A DNA stretch of 64,000 nt from Ascoidea asiatica (Eukaryota > Ascomycota > Saccharomycetes > Ascoideales > Ascoideaceae): contig BCKQ01000004.1 in NCBI GenBank assembly GCA_001600695.1, positions 310,001 to 374,000 of the forward strand, in the 5' to 3' direction. The notes beneath the pieces were generated by a model. The model did not search any database. It saw only the letters and a program-made list of their open reading frames with translations, and was not told where the DNA came from. Position numbers and translations under genes: made by a program. This document shows positions 55,022 to 64,000 of the stretch, piece by piece (the first letter of the stretch is position 1; each line of letters begins with the position of its first letter).

Positions 55022-57916
55022 CTAAAAATTATTTTGGTTTAAGATACTTGGAGAAAATACGAACTCATTAGAGCCAATTAAATTTTCAATCATTGAATCA
55101 ATCTCATTTGAATTAACAGTTCCTTCATTAATCACAGCCCCTTCATTTGAAGTTGAACTTTGTTTACCATTGATATCATTTAAAGGAGTATTAAACAAAA
55201 ATGGATCTAAATATGTTTCATCAATAACAGGATTTAAGTAATCAAACTTAATCTGCCCAGCTTCATCCATTAGATTAGTCCAATATGTTGCTTCTTCTGA
55301 AGCCATTAAAATATCATTATCGACATTATTATTTTCCTCAAACGAATTGAAGAAATCTTCTAATTCTTTATCAGTTATATTGAAAACTGAATTATTAGCA
55401 TCTGCCTTTAGACTTTGAGGCTTTTGCATAATATTTGAAGGAGAATTTTTATAATCTTCAAATCTTTTAGTATATGAACGAGTTAATTTCTTAAGCTCAG
55501 GGAATTTATCGAGTAAATATGTTAAAAAAATTTTAAGTAATAGTGACAATTTCCAGCATGAAAAAAACCTTTTAGAAAATTCGGCTGAATTATAATATAA
55601 GGCTTCAATATGTTTAAATAAGCATTTACTCATATATGTGCTAGTAGATTCTGATGGGTTTCTTTCAATATCTTTGGTCATCCAAAGATATAACCCATCT
55701 GCATCCTGTGATGTAAAGGTTTCAAGTTCTAATTCAGTTAAATCTTTTCGATATCTTATAATGAAAGAACTAATTAACTGGAAAGCTTTTTGAGCCGAAG
55801 AAAATATTGAGGATGTGATAAGAAATTCATATGGAGCACCGAATTTTGAGGAAGAATTTTTTGCATGCTCATACGCAACTCTAAATATAATTAAGGAAGA
55901 TTCTAAAGCAGCTTTTGAATAATTAGTATTTTCATTTTCGCATGTTAAAAAGAGAATATAATTTAGAATATATTTTATTGATAAAGCAAATAATCTCAAA
56001 GAATATTGTTGAACATTATCAATAATTTCATTTTGAATATTCTCATCTTGAAATTGATTTTCTGAAAAAGAAGTAGTTAATTGATCAAATTTTTTAATTC
56101 TAAATTGTAAAATATGATCTAATTTTTTTATAGAACTATCAATTTGAGATTTTTTGGGAGAAATACGTGAATTAGAACAAACTAATAGAATTTTTCTTAA
56201 TAATGCAGTAACTTCATATTCTAAATTGATATGTTTTACTGCATAATATTCAGCTGAATCCATATCAGAGATAGTTGTATTTATTTGAGGAAGTTGAGTA
56301 TCCCATTGATCATCATCACTTATTATCAAAGGAGAACCGAAGGTGAAAGATTGATAAGCATCAAAAAATAATAATTTATACCAAATTTTTCTCCATAATA
56401 TTCTAACATTTTCATCTTGAATTAAATTAAAATTTGAAGGATCTCGATGCAAACCAATCATTTTTGCCATTTGAATAATCATTGATAATAATACAGTGGA
56501 ATCGGCACCTTCATCACCATCTTCAGGAGAATAAAAACGATAAGCTCTTAATAATAATAAAGATTGTATATTTAACAAGGTTGTTTTTCTTAAAACTGAA
56601 GCATGAGAAGTACAATTTTTTGCATGCTCAATAAATATAGGACCAATAGTTATACCTTTAGTAATTAATTCTAAAGTCAAATCATCTTGATAAATAGAAT
56701 TATTATTTGACTTTAAATTATTAATCTTTTGATTTGAATCAATTTGATTAAAGTTTAAAGTAAGAAAAGCCATTCTTAAAATTATTAATAAATTACAAAC
56801 AGTTGATAGAAAACTTCTATCATTAATTTCAAAATAAGCTAATTCAGGATTAGTTGGAGAGATTTTTAAAATTTGATTTAAAGAAGTTGAAAAAATAGAT
56901 CTATCAATGATTGGAATTGCTTGATAACAATATTTAAAAAAACGATTTAATAAACTTTGTATAACTGATTTCGGTGGTAAAATTTCATTGATTGAATCAA
57001 TAACTGATTTCCAAGAATGAGATTTATTTGGATCAAAAATTGAAGTTTCATTTTCAGGTTCCCCACAAAATGGAACGCTATCTAGACAATCCTTATTTAT
57101 ATCTAAATTACCTTTACTTTGAAAGTATTTTGTTCTTTGCTCTTTTAAATATTTTTTAAATATATTAGAAACTATAGGATCATTATTAAGTACAGCCATA
57201 TAAGAAGTTGGACCAAAATGCATTAACTTACTTTCTTTAATGACTAACATATCAAAATTCTTTGATAATTCTACTAGAGGATCATTTTCTGAATCATTGA
57301 AGACATCAATAGATTTTGGAGGAACCAAAGTTTCAAAAAGAATTTTTGAATCGGATTTATAAGAATCATTTTTTTTGATATTTTTCATATTTGGATCTAT
57401 GATAAAATTGCTATTGTTATTACTATCATTATAGATTTTGCGATGATGTTGATTATTTTTGTTATTGTTACTATTATTTATATGATTATTTGAATTATTT
57501 GAATTACTTGAAGAACTTGAAGAAGGAGTGGTAGCCGAATTTGAGTTTAAGTTTGAATTATTTGATGTTGAAGTGGAAGTCGCAGTAGATAAAGGTGATT
57601 TATTATTCAATTTTAAATATTCTAATTCAGAAGAAAGTTCTTGATTTTTAAAAATTAATTGTTGAACTTGATCTTTTAAATTTGAGATTTCCACTTTACT
57701 ATTTTGAGACCATGGTTGATCTTCATAAACACAAAATTGAATAGTATTATTTGAAACACATGAACTACAATGTGGTTTTAATTTATCACATTTCATTTTC
57801 CTCTTTCTACAAACTGAACATGTTGCTGGAATTCGATGTCTTGTCTTTCTAATTCTTCCTTTTGCATTTAAATTATCAGGATCTGTAGAAGTTGTAATTG
57901 TTGAATTATTTGGCAT
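55022..57916 (-). CDS. Zn(II)2Cys6 transcription factor, Hap1-like DNA-binding domain
   Basis: A 964-residue zinc-cluster factor. Cys33, 36, 43, 50, 53 and 62 form the C6 cluster with spacing 2-6-6-2-8. RHRIPATCSVCRKRKMKCDK and the following CVYEDQPW are strikingly like yeast Hap1, and a leucine-zipper-like dimer helix (LKDQVQQLIFKNQELSSELE) follows. The Fungal_trans domain spans about 310-620 (RSIFSTSL ... MAKMIGLHRDPSNF ... LRILWRKIWYKLLFFDAYQS-type blocks). The C-terminus is acidic and Asn-rich. No Cys-Pro dipeptide is present, so Hap1-style heme-responsive motifs are missing and the regulatory input is unknown. It is divergent from HNT2. Confidence 0.88.
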   Translation of the reverse strand: MPNNSTITTSTDPDNLNAKGRIRKTRHRIPATCSVCRKRKMKCDKLKPHCSSCVSNNTIQFCVYEDQPWSQNSKVEISNLKDQVQQLIFKNQELSSELEYLKLNNKSPLSTATSTSTSNNSNLNSNSATTPSSSSSSNSNNSNNHINNSNNNKNNQHHRKIYNDSNNNSNFIIDPNMKNIKKNDSYKSDSKILFETLVPPKSIDVFNDSENDPLVELSKNFDMLVIKESKLMHFGPTSYMAVLNNDPIVSNIFKKYLKEQRTKYFQSKGNLDINKDCLDSVPFCGEPENETSIFDPNKSHSWKSVIDSINEILPPKSVIQSLLNRFFKYCYQAIPIIDRSIFSTSLNQILKISPTNPELAYFEINDRSFLSTVCNLLIILRMAFLTLNFNQIDSNQKINNLKSNNNSIYQDDLTLELITKGITIGPIFIEHAKNCTSHASVLRKTTLLNIQSLLLLRAYRFYSPEDGDEGADSTVLLSMIIQMAKMIGLHRDPSNFNLIQDENVRILWRKIWYKLLFFDAYQSFTFGSPLIISDDDQWDTQLPQINTTISDMDSAEYYAVKHINLEYEVTALLRKILLVCSNSRISPKKSQIDSSIKKLDHILQFRIKKFDQLTTSFSENQFQDENIQNEIIDNVQQYSLRLFALSIKYILNYILFLTCENENTNYSKAALESSLIIFRVAYEHAKNSSSKFGAPYEFLITSSIFSSAQKAFQLISSFIIRYRKDLTELELETFTSQDADGLYLWMTKDIERNPSESTSTYMSKCLFKHIEALYYNSAEFSKRFFSCWKLSLLLKIFLTYLLDKFPELKKLTRSYTKRFEDYKNSPSNIMQKPQSLKADANNSVFNITDKELEDFFNSFEENNNVDNDILMASEEATYWTNLMDEAGQIKFDYLNPVIDETYLDPFLFNTPLNDINGKQSSTSNEGAVINEGTVNSNEIDSMIENLIGSNEFVFSPSILNQNNF

Positions 57917-58529
57917 TGTGATTATTCAATGAAAATAAAAATCGATATATAATGAAAAATGAACAATAAGTAATAGATTTAAGCTGGAAATGGTAATGAT
58001 AATATAATAAAACTAGTCAAGATTAGATTTCAATTACAAATTATATAATTGATTTTTATTTGTAACAACCAAATTCGACTTGTCAATTGAAATTGACCTT
58101 ACAAAATTTATTTGAAAATAGGATTGGCATATTTCAAGAAATAAAATAAAAGATTGCCACTTTTCCAGCATTGGAGGCAAGCAAATGCTAAAACCAGAGT
58201 TCACCGAAAGCGAAGAGAGAAAGCCACCGGAACCAGTAATTTGGATCCTAAAAGTTATTGCGCAACACGCGGCATCTTACAGACTTAAACAGCATCTGGA
58301 AGCTCAGACAATCACTTGACCTTCAAATAAAACGTGCTTCGTTGTGGTTCCACATAAATGGTCTCATTTCATAAATTCAAGTTTTAAATCATAGCTTCAT
58401 TTCAAAAAAAGGTCTTCTGGAAATGTGGATAACGATAATGCTGAATAATGATTACATTGATAGTAATGACATTAGATTTATTATTGTATATCAATTTCAA
58501 GCTATTGATACCTTTCAGATGCATTAAAA
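57917..58529. promoter_or_regulatory. Divergent promoter zinc-cluster gene/HNT2 with GC island
   Basis: The GC-richer stretch at about 58165-58345 contains CACCGGAACC and GCGCAACACGCGG. A two-codon upstream frame (ATGCATTAA at 58519) sits just ahead of the HNT2 ATG at 58530. Confidence 0.5.
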
Positions 58530-59114
58530 ATGAGAATTCAATCAAAAGCTATAATATATTTTTCCAAATTTCCAGTTACAACTCAAGTGTTCTATAAATC
58601 AAAGTTCTCTTTTGCTTTGGTGAATTTAAAACCCATAGTTCCTGGTCATGTATTGATTTGTCCATTAAGAGTTGTTGCAAGACTAAAGGAATTATCAAAT
58701 GAAGAATCTCTTGATTTTGTGTTAACTGTTCAAAAAATTAATACTTTGATAGAAAATGTTTATAAGGCTGATGCTTTAAATATTTCTGTACAGGATGGTC
58801 CTGCTGCTGGTCAAAGTGTACCTCATTTACATGCTCATATTATTCCAAGATACAAAAATGATAATTATGGTGATGAAATTTATGATAAATTAGATCGATT
58901 CAATTATCAACTTTCTGATGTTTTAATTGAACATGAGAGGTTAAAAGCTTTAAAAGTAATTGATCACAGTAATAATGATGATGATTATAAGAAAATAAAA
59001 ATGAATGTTACCCCCGATTTAGATAGAAAAGAGAGAACAATGGATGTTATGGAAAAAGAAGCTGAATGGTTGAATGATCAATTAATCATTTTACAAAAAG
59101 AAAATAAATTGTAA
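58530..59114 (+). CDS. HNT2: Hnt2, FHIT-type dinucleoside polyphosphate hydrolase
   Basis: A 194-residue HIT-family enzyme. FALVNLKPIVPGHVLICPLR and QDGPAAGQSVPHLHAHIIPR give the histidine triad His99-x-His101-x-His103, with His101 the likely AMP-accepting residue. FHIT-type enzymes split Ap3A to AMP and ADP in the cytosol and nucleus. The start YFSKFPVTTQVFYKSKFSFA follows Hnt2 closely. S. cerevisiae HNT2 has an intron; here the frame is uninterrupted. The tail ends in a Glu-rich helix (MEKEAEWLNDQL), as in FHIT. It is convergent with FYV4, only 79 bp apart. Confidence 0.95.
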   Translation: MRIQSKAIIYFSKFPVTTQVFYKSKFSFALVNLKPIVPGHVLICPLRVVARLKELSNEESLDFVLTVQKINTLIENVYKADALNISVQDGPAAGQSVPHLHAHIIPRYKNDNYGDEIYDKLDRFNYQLSDVLIEHERLKALKVIDHSNNDDDYKKIKMNVTPDLDRKERTMDVMEKEAEWLNDQLIILQKENKL

Positions 59115-59193
59115 TTAAAGTATATACAGAAGAATAAGAAATATATTATTTACCAAACTAATTTAAATTAGAATAATTTTTTTTTAAATAAAT

Positions 59194-59619
59194 TTAACTT
59201 GACGATGCATGTTGTTTTTTCATTTCAATTCTCTTTTCTGCTCGAAGTTTGGCTAATACTTCTTTTCTTTTTCTTTCACCTCCATATTTCTTACTACCTA
59301 ATGCATACTCTTTCAATTCATTATTTTTACCTTTACCATTAAATAAATATCTATATCTCCAATCTAAAATATATTTTCTTAAATTTGTATCGATACCTTT
59401 TTCTTTCATTTCTCTTGAACCCATTGTAAACTCGAAATTTTCTAAATGTTCTATTGCTCCTCTTCCTATTTTTTTTAAAAATTCTTCTTTTTTAACTGAA
59501 TTACTTGGAAATTTAACACTATAATTTCCAATTTTAACCATTGTTTTATTTCCTTTGCTTTTGGTGCTTACGGCTTTAGAGTAAGCCCTTATAAACGATT
59601 TTGATCCATTGCTAAACAT
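59194..59619 (-). CDS. FYV4: Fyv4/mS41, mitochondrial small-subunit ribosomal protein
   Basis: 141 residues (yeast about 130). A basic, Ser-rich mitochondrial presequence (about 1-25) is followed by the IGR-motif SAM-like domain: FLKKIGRGAIEHLENFEF, then MGSREMKEKGIDTNLRKYIL and DWRYRYL. It is part of the head of the mitoribosomal small subunit. It is head-to-head with MED6, with 405 bp between starts, the same partner and orientation I recall from S. cerevisiae (YHR058C/YHR059W). Confidence 0.88.
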   Translation of the reverse strand: MFSNGSKSFIRAYSKAVSTKSKGNKTMVKIGNYSVKFPSNSVKKEEFLKKIGRGAIEHLENFEFTMGSREMKEKGIDTNLRKYILDWRYRYLFNGKGKNNELKEYALGSKKYGGERKRKEVLAKLRAEKRIEMKKQHASSS

Positions 59620-60024
59620 TTTAAAGTTTTTGTATCTTTGTTATTCTTAAATTTATACTCTGTATTTATAATATTTAAACTGAATATTCAAATCGTTTTT
59701 TTTTCTCTGATGGATTCTCTTCTTTTGATATCTGCATTTAAAACATATTTTTCAAAAAAGTTACCCGCTCATAGAGTAAACTAAAGCTTCGATACTTTTA
59801 ATAACGGAAGTGTTTCACTGAAACAACTATTTTAGTGTAAAAATGATATTCAAACGATATCAGTAATATAAAATATTGTATATTCAAATAAATAGAATAA
59901 AATATTATCTATAATCTTAAAGAAAATCAGATTATTTTTGAATAAAAGTTATTATTATAGATCTACATGAATAATTCCCACCATTTACTGTTCATGAGTT
60001 GAGAAAAGTTAAATTTTTCATGAT
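59620..60024. promoter_or_regulatory. Divergent promoter FYV4/MED6
   Basis: AT-rich with no GC island. A tiny frame ATGATATGA at 60020 overlaps the MED6 start region. Confidence 0.45.
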
Positions 60025-60669
60025 ATGAGTTCCTCACAAAAACAACCACTTTTGGATGAATTACAATGGAGAAATCCAGAATGGATTCAAAATTTCGGTT
60101 TGAATACTGCAAATGTTCTTGATTATTTTTCTCAATCTCCCTTTTATGATAGAATATCAAATAATCAAGTGTTAAAAATGCAATCTCAATTTTCAGAAAA
60201 TTTTAATAATAGAGATTTAATTGCAGAACTTTCAAAAATGAAAGGTATTCAATTTATTGTTGCTTTTACAAAAGAACCTGATTTTTGGGTAATTCGTAAA
60301 CAAAATCGATTTTCGCCTGATCTTGCAATTCCAATGGCCGATTATTTTATCATAGGTGCGAATATTTATATGGCTCCTTCAATTCATTCAATTGTTCAAT
60401 CCAGATTATCAAATACTTGCTTGGCAATACGAAATTCTCTTGCGAATGTTCAAAGTTTAGTGTCTTTTTCCCCTTCTTTTGGTCATACTTACAAAGTTGA
60501 TACATCTGAAGATGATAATATTGACTTAGCTAAATCTAGTACCATACCTGAAAAATCTTCTACTCTCAATGAAAAAAAAATTCCAAATAATTCGAGTCAA
60601 GCACAAATACAGTCTTCCTTGGTTTTTGATAACTTACTTTCAATAACAATGAAAGGAAAATCTTACTGA
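60025..60669 (+). CDS. MED6: Mediator subunit Med6
   Basis: A 214-residue Med6 (yeast 295). The family signature is plain: LQWRNPEWIQNFGLNTANVL, DYFSQSPFYDRISNNQ, MKGIQFIVAFTKEPDFWVI and PMADYFIIGANIYMAPSIHS. Med6 is a core head-module subunit contacting the middle module. The C-terminal tail is shorter than in yeast and Ser-rich. The start is the ATG at 60025, conserved in context (SSSQKQPLLDELQW). It is convergent with the chitin synthase gene. Confidence 0.98.
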   Translation: MSSSQKQPLLDELQWRNPEWIQNFGLNTANVLDYFSQSPFYDRISNNQVLKMQSQFSENFNNRDLIAELSKMKGIQFIVAFTKEPDFWVIRKQNRFSPDLAIPMADYFIIGANIYMAPSIHSIVQSRLSNTCLAIRNSLANVQSLVSFSPSFGHTYKVDTSEDDNIDLAKSSTIPEKSSTLNEKKIPNNSSQAQIQSSLVFDNLLSITMKGKSY

Positions 60670-61097
60670 AACTTATTTAATCAAATATTAGTGAATGAAA
60701 TATATGTATATGTATTGTTTATACTTAAGAAAAAATTAAAATAACGTCCTTAATACTCAAATATAAAGGGTTTTTTTATAAGCTTATATAATACTATGTA
60801 TGCCTTTTAAGGGTATTAAATAAAGTTGAAACAAGACCGAAAAAGCTTTTGAAAGGCAAAATACCAAAAAAATAAAGAAAGAAAAGAAAAAATAATTGAC
60901 CATAACTAAGAAAGATTATCATTTAAAAATCAGAAAAAAAATAAGCAAAAGCAAAATGAACCAAAAAGAAAGAAAAAAGACAAAGACAAAAATAGAACAT
61001 ATTTAAATAAAACAACTTCCAAAGCCGAAATCAAAAGAAAAAAAATTTTATCATTACCCTTAATTGATTACAATTATCACTACCAATACTATTACCA
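60670..61097. other. Tail-to-tail gap between MED6 and chitin synthase gene
   Basis: AT-rich, with an A/G-rich stretch at about 60825-61040 (AAAGAAAGAAAAG words). No GC island or gene. Confidence 0.5.
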
Positions 61098-64000
61098 TTA
61101 TTGACTACTACGACTAAATTTGAATTTAAAAAGCCTGAAATCATGACCACTATCATCCATTTTATGTTTTGCTTCAACACACCATCTTAAAATAATATGA
61201 CAAAGATAAAATAGAGAACCCAGAGCTCTAAACATTGCCAATGCGGCAACAGACCAAAGGATAAATGCTAAATAAAGATTATCAATTGATCCAGGTTCAT
61301 AGATTTGAGTAATAATCATTATTAATAGCATGTTACTTAAAAGCCAAAATAAAACAACTCTTGTTCTAATATCCCTGTAATAATCAGCTTCTGGTATTTG
61401 CTTTTCTTCAATTGTTTTGATTCCTCTAGGCATTTGTCTCTTGGCTCTTAAATTAAATAATGTTTCTTCATAACCGGTATCGATATCTCCACCAGATTTA
61501 ATTTCAACTTCGACGATTTCTTGCCCAGATTCATCCACTTTAATTATAGCTCTTCCTAAATCAGCTGCAGGCAGATTATCACCTTTAGTTCCCCAAGTGA
61601 CATCATGAGTATTGCAAAATGCATAAATTTGTAGCGTACAAGTATAAAAAGGAAGCATTAAAAAGTATTGAATAGAAGAATTTATGATATGCCATGGATC
61701 CAAATAAATTACCGACATTATAGCATATAATCCATAAGTTGACAATAATGAAACTATAATATTAGTGAAGGCACTATTAGAAACATCACCACCCGATCCA
61801 GCATCATTCAATGTGCTAATTATAAAGTAAAATCCACAACCCATTGAATATAACGTACAAATCGTTAATATAACCATAGTCACCAAATAAAGATGTTTTG
61901 CACCTTGAGGTCGATTACCCATGGAAATGATAAATATCGCCGTTAAGTTACATAAACAGAGATAATTGAAAATTGTAAAAAGCCAATAACCACCATTATT
62001 AGGAATGAGATCACTATCAACCATTGAACCAGCTAAGAAATAAAAAGCAATATAGAAATTTCCAAGAGAAAACAAAGAAAACATCAATTGTATAAATTGG
62101 TACAAGAATTCAATATGCAAAAAAAATTTTCTTAAAAAAGAATGATCTGTTTTCCATATTTGTCTAAAATGAATTTGAGAAAATAGAGCAGCAAATAAAG
62201 CACCATTTAACCATCTTCTTCTCTGAGAGATAAATTCTGGTATAGATTCAGGGACATCGGTTTCACCTTTTGCTTGTTTTACATATTTAAGAACCCATTT
62301 TTCATTCTTTTTTGCAATTAATTCCCAACAAAGAATTCTATCTTCCGCTAAATACATATTTGCAGAAAAAACATCTCTACTGGAGCCAGCTAAAGTTTCA
62401 CCTTTAAAATAGGAATCTAAAGGTCCAGTTCCATCCTCATGATTTTTTAAAGCACAATAACGATAAGCTGACAAAGCACCGGGCAAAACCAGAATGTATC
62501 CAAAAACAGACTCTAAGGGTTTGTCTAAAATGTTAGACATCTTATATTCAAAATTTTGGGAAGCAATCAAAGGATTGAGTAAATTTAAACCACCTTTCTC
62601 TTTCATAGCAATAATTTCGCCTGCTGCACCAGCTACATTTGAATCATTATCAAAAGCTTTCCAAAGATGGTATATGGCAGAATCTGCAGGTTTAGTACCG
62701 ACATCGAGAAGAACGCAAACATTTGGTTCCAATAAAGGACAAAAAGCATTGAATAACCATCTATGAGAGTTGATTTTCTTTTGATTATGCTCTTTTAAAC
62801 AAAATAAAACTTGAACTGGAACAATTCCCTTTTCAGCACCTTGAAATTTAAGGTCAGTATCCATTGAGACTTGAGTCGTATATTCAAACAAATGGGCTTC
62901 AACAGGATCAGAATTGATATGATCTTTAGCTATACCATCTTGATAAATTCCCATACCTGCAAGAACTTCAAGAACACCTGAATTTATTTTTGCTCTACCA
63001 TCAGCAACAATAATTACCTGAACTTTTTTCCAAGTATCTTCACCCCAAACTCTAGATCTATTTCTTCTACAAAGATAAGCAATGTTTCTCATAACAGCAT
63101 GCATAGTTCTAGCAAATGCGATTTCATCTTCATTATATAGAGTTATACAGATACAAATCTGTATTTCTCTTCCAGCCGTAGCAGCTCTTAAGGTAAAACC
63201 ATTGTCAACGAAATTATTTGGATCAGTTGTACATGCAGTATATCTTACAAAAAGAAATTCTGGGTCATCTCTTTTCGGAAGAAAAGAAGCTAATTTTGTA
63301 GGAACAGGATTTTCAAGAACAAAACTACCATTATTTACTTTTATTTGTTTTCTCACAGTTGACTTTCTTCTTCTAGGCTGGTTATCTAATGGAATTGAAT
63401 GCATCATATTTCTATCAAGATTATTTGATTCACCGGTAACAATGGATTCTTGATTATTACCATAATCATAGGAATTTACACTATTTCGATTTGGATTTGA
63501 ACCATAGGAAAATTCAGTACCTGAATCATCAATTTCATTCCTATAAGGACTTTCTGCCTCTTTATCATAATAAAGGTTCTCAACACTTCTATTATGTGTT
63601 TGATGGTCTAATTCAGAGTGGCTTTTATCGAATGAGAATCTATCTTCTGAAAATGAGTAGATTTCATCATATTTTTTTTCATTAGAGAGAGTATCCTCGC
63701 TAGCTCTGGATTTAGTTGGACTTTCATTAAAATTGAAGGTATCTTTCAGATCATAGTAAGAATGTTCATTCTTTACATTGCCAAAACTAGTTGATGAAAA
63801 TATTGATTTTGGTGGAGGTAATATTGTTTTACTTAATTTTGAGGACCTTTGAGAATTAGATCTAGACAAAAGACTTTTTGTTGGAGATGGTATAGGTGTC
63901 ATTTCATTATCCTCGTCGATTAAAATTGGTTGGCTTGCAGAGCCACTTTCTCTAAACAGTGATTTGGAAAATGAATCATCCTCATTTTCTTCAATTATTA
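61098..64000 (-). CDS. Chitin synthase class I/II, N-terminus beyond window edge
   Basis: The frame stays open from the stop at 61098 to the right edge (about 967 codons). The internal ATG at 63902 is therefore probably not the start: upstream residues such as [14 protein letters not shown] look like real coding. The glycosyltransferase domain carries the CHS blocks [59 protein letters not shown] and the catalytic EDRILCWE and [13 protein letters not shown]. Six or seven membrane segments follow. It polymerises GlcNAc from UDP-GlcNAc into chitin at the plasma membrane. The CTG at 62490-62492 falls between FGYI and VLPGA, where Ser is normal. Class I/II is clear; CHS1 versus CHS2 is not. Confidence 0.96.
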   Translation of the reverse strand, partial: IIEENEDDSFSKSLFRESGSASQPILIDEDNEMTPIPSPTKSLLSRSNSQRSSKLSKTILPPPKSIFSSTSFGNVKNEHSYYDLKDTFNFNESPTKSRASEDTLSNEKKYDEIYSFSEDRFSFDKSHSELDHQTHNRSVENLYYDKEAESPYRNEIDDSGTEFSYGSNPNRNSVNSYDYGNNQESIVTGESNNLDRNMMHSIPLDNQPRRRKSTVRKQIKVNNGSFVLENPVPTKLASFLPKRDDPEFLFVRYTACTTDPNNFVDNGFTLRAATAGREIQICICITLYNEDEIAFARTMHAVMRNIAYLCRRNRSRVWGEDTWKKVQVIIVADGRAKINSGVLEVLAGMGIYQDGIAKDHINSDPVEAHLFEYTTQVSMDTDLKFQGAEKGIVPVQVLFCLKEHNQKKINSHRWLFNAFCPLLEPNVCVLLDVGTKPADSAIYHLWKAFDNDSNVAGAAGEIIAMKEKGGLNLLNPLIASQNFEYKMSNILDKPLESVFGYILVLPGALSAYRYCALKNHEDGTGPLDSYFKGETLAGSSRDVFSANMYLAEDRILCWELIAKKNEKWVLKYVKQAKGETDVPESIPEFISQRRRWLNGALFAALFSQIHFRQIWKTDHSFLRKFFLHIEFLYQFIQLMFSLFSLGNFYIAFYFLAGSMVDSDLIPNNGGYWLFTIFNYLCLCNLTAIFIISMGNRPQGAKHLYLVTMVILTICTLYSMGCGFYFIISTLNDAGSGGDVSNSAFTNIIVSLLSTYGLYAIMSVIYLDPWHIINSSIQYFLMLPFYTCTLQIYAFCNTHDVTWGTKGDNLPAADLGRAIIKVDESGQEIVEVEIKSGGDIDTGYEETLFNLRAKRQMPRGIKTIEEKQIPEADYYRDIRTRVVLFWLLSNMLLIMIITQIYEPGSIDNLYLAFILWSVAALAMFRALGSLFYLCHIILRWCVEAKHKMDDSGHDFRLFKFKFSRSSQ

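Overview
This is nuclear DNA of a budding yeast (Saccharomycotina). The evidence is compact, mostly intronless genes whose products match yeast SSD1, SPT3, MED6, MED7, ARP8, PFY1, KEI1 and SHE9, a profilin intron with a TACTAAC branch point, a Ty3/gypsy-type LTR element, and a class I/II chitin synthase. The genome is very AT-rich, with long Asn/Ser/Lys tracts and many simple repeats. CTG codons are rare. One of them falls on a position in the chitin synthase that is normally Ser, so CUG is probably read as serine. That points to a CUG-Ser lineage (an Ascoidea/Saccharomycopsis-like yeast, or the Candida-type CUG-Ser clade). The exact genus cannot be fixed from the sequence alone.

Layout. 1-7.9 kb: a GCK-III kinase (cut by the left edge) and SSD1, both on the minus strand. 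9.4-19.5 kb: a peroxisomal lipase-like gene (LPX1) and malate synthase (MLS1) face away from each other. The promoter between them is split by a decayed 6.2-kb Ty3/gypsy element (11214-17376) with two LTRs and a 4-bp target duplication. 21-29 kb: an ELL-like elongation factor and a MABP1/WDR62-type WD40 protein. 29.7-38.3 kb: SVF1, KEI1, ESF1 and SHE9/MDM33 in tandem on the plus strand. 39-48 kb: a YCII-domain protein, profilin (PFY1, two exons), a TFC6-like TFIIIC subunit, a p24 cargo receptor, an (AAAT)n tract with a 170-bp assembly gap, SPT3 and MED7. 48.5-64 kb: ARP8, a ferric reductase, a Hap1-like zinc-cluster factor, HNT2, FYV4 (mS41), MED6 and a chitin synthase that runs off the right edge.

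Themes. Many genes act in transcription (ELL-like factor, TFC6, SPT3, MED7, ARP8, MED6, zinc-cluster factor). SVF1 and KEI1, both involved in moving or using ceramide at the Golgi, are neighbours. LPX1 and MLS1, both linked to peroxisomal metabolism, share one divergent promoter. From memory of S. cerevisiae gene names, SSD1, HNT2, SVF1, TFC6, ESF1, KEI1, SPT3 and SHE9 all lie on the right arm of chromosome IV, and MED6-FYV4 is a neighbouring pair there too. The window therefore keeps pieces of ancestral gene order.

No rRNA, tRNA, CRISPR array or bacterial-type operon was found. The most unusual non-coding signal is a set of GC-richer islands of roughly 100-400 bp, found only on promoter sides of genes and never in tail-to-tail gaps. 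Several carry RTCACRTG or paired CGG/CCG motifs.
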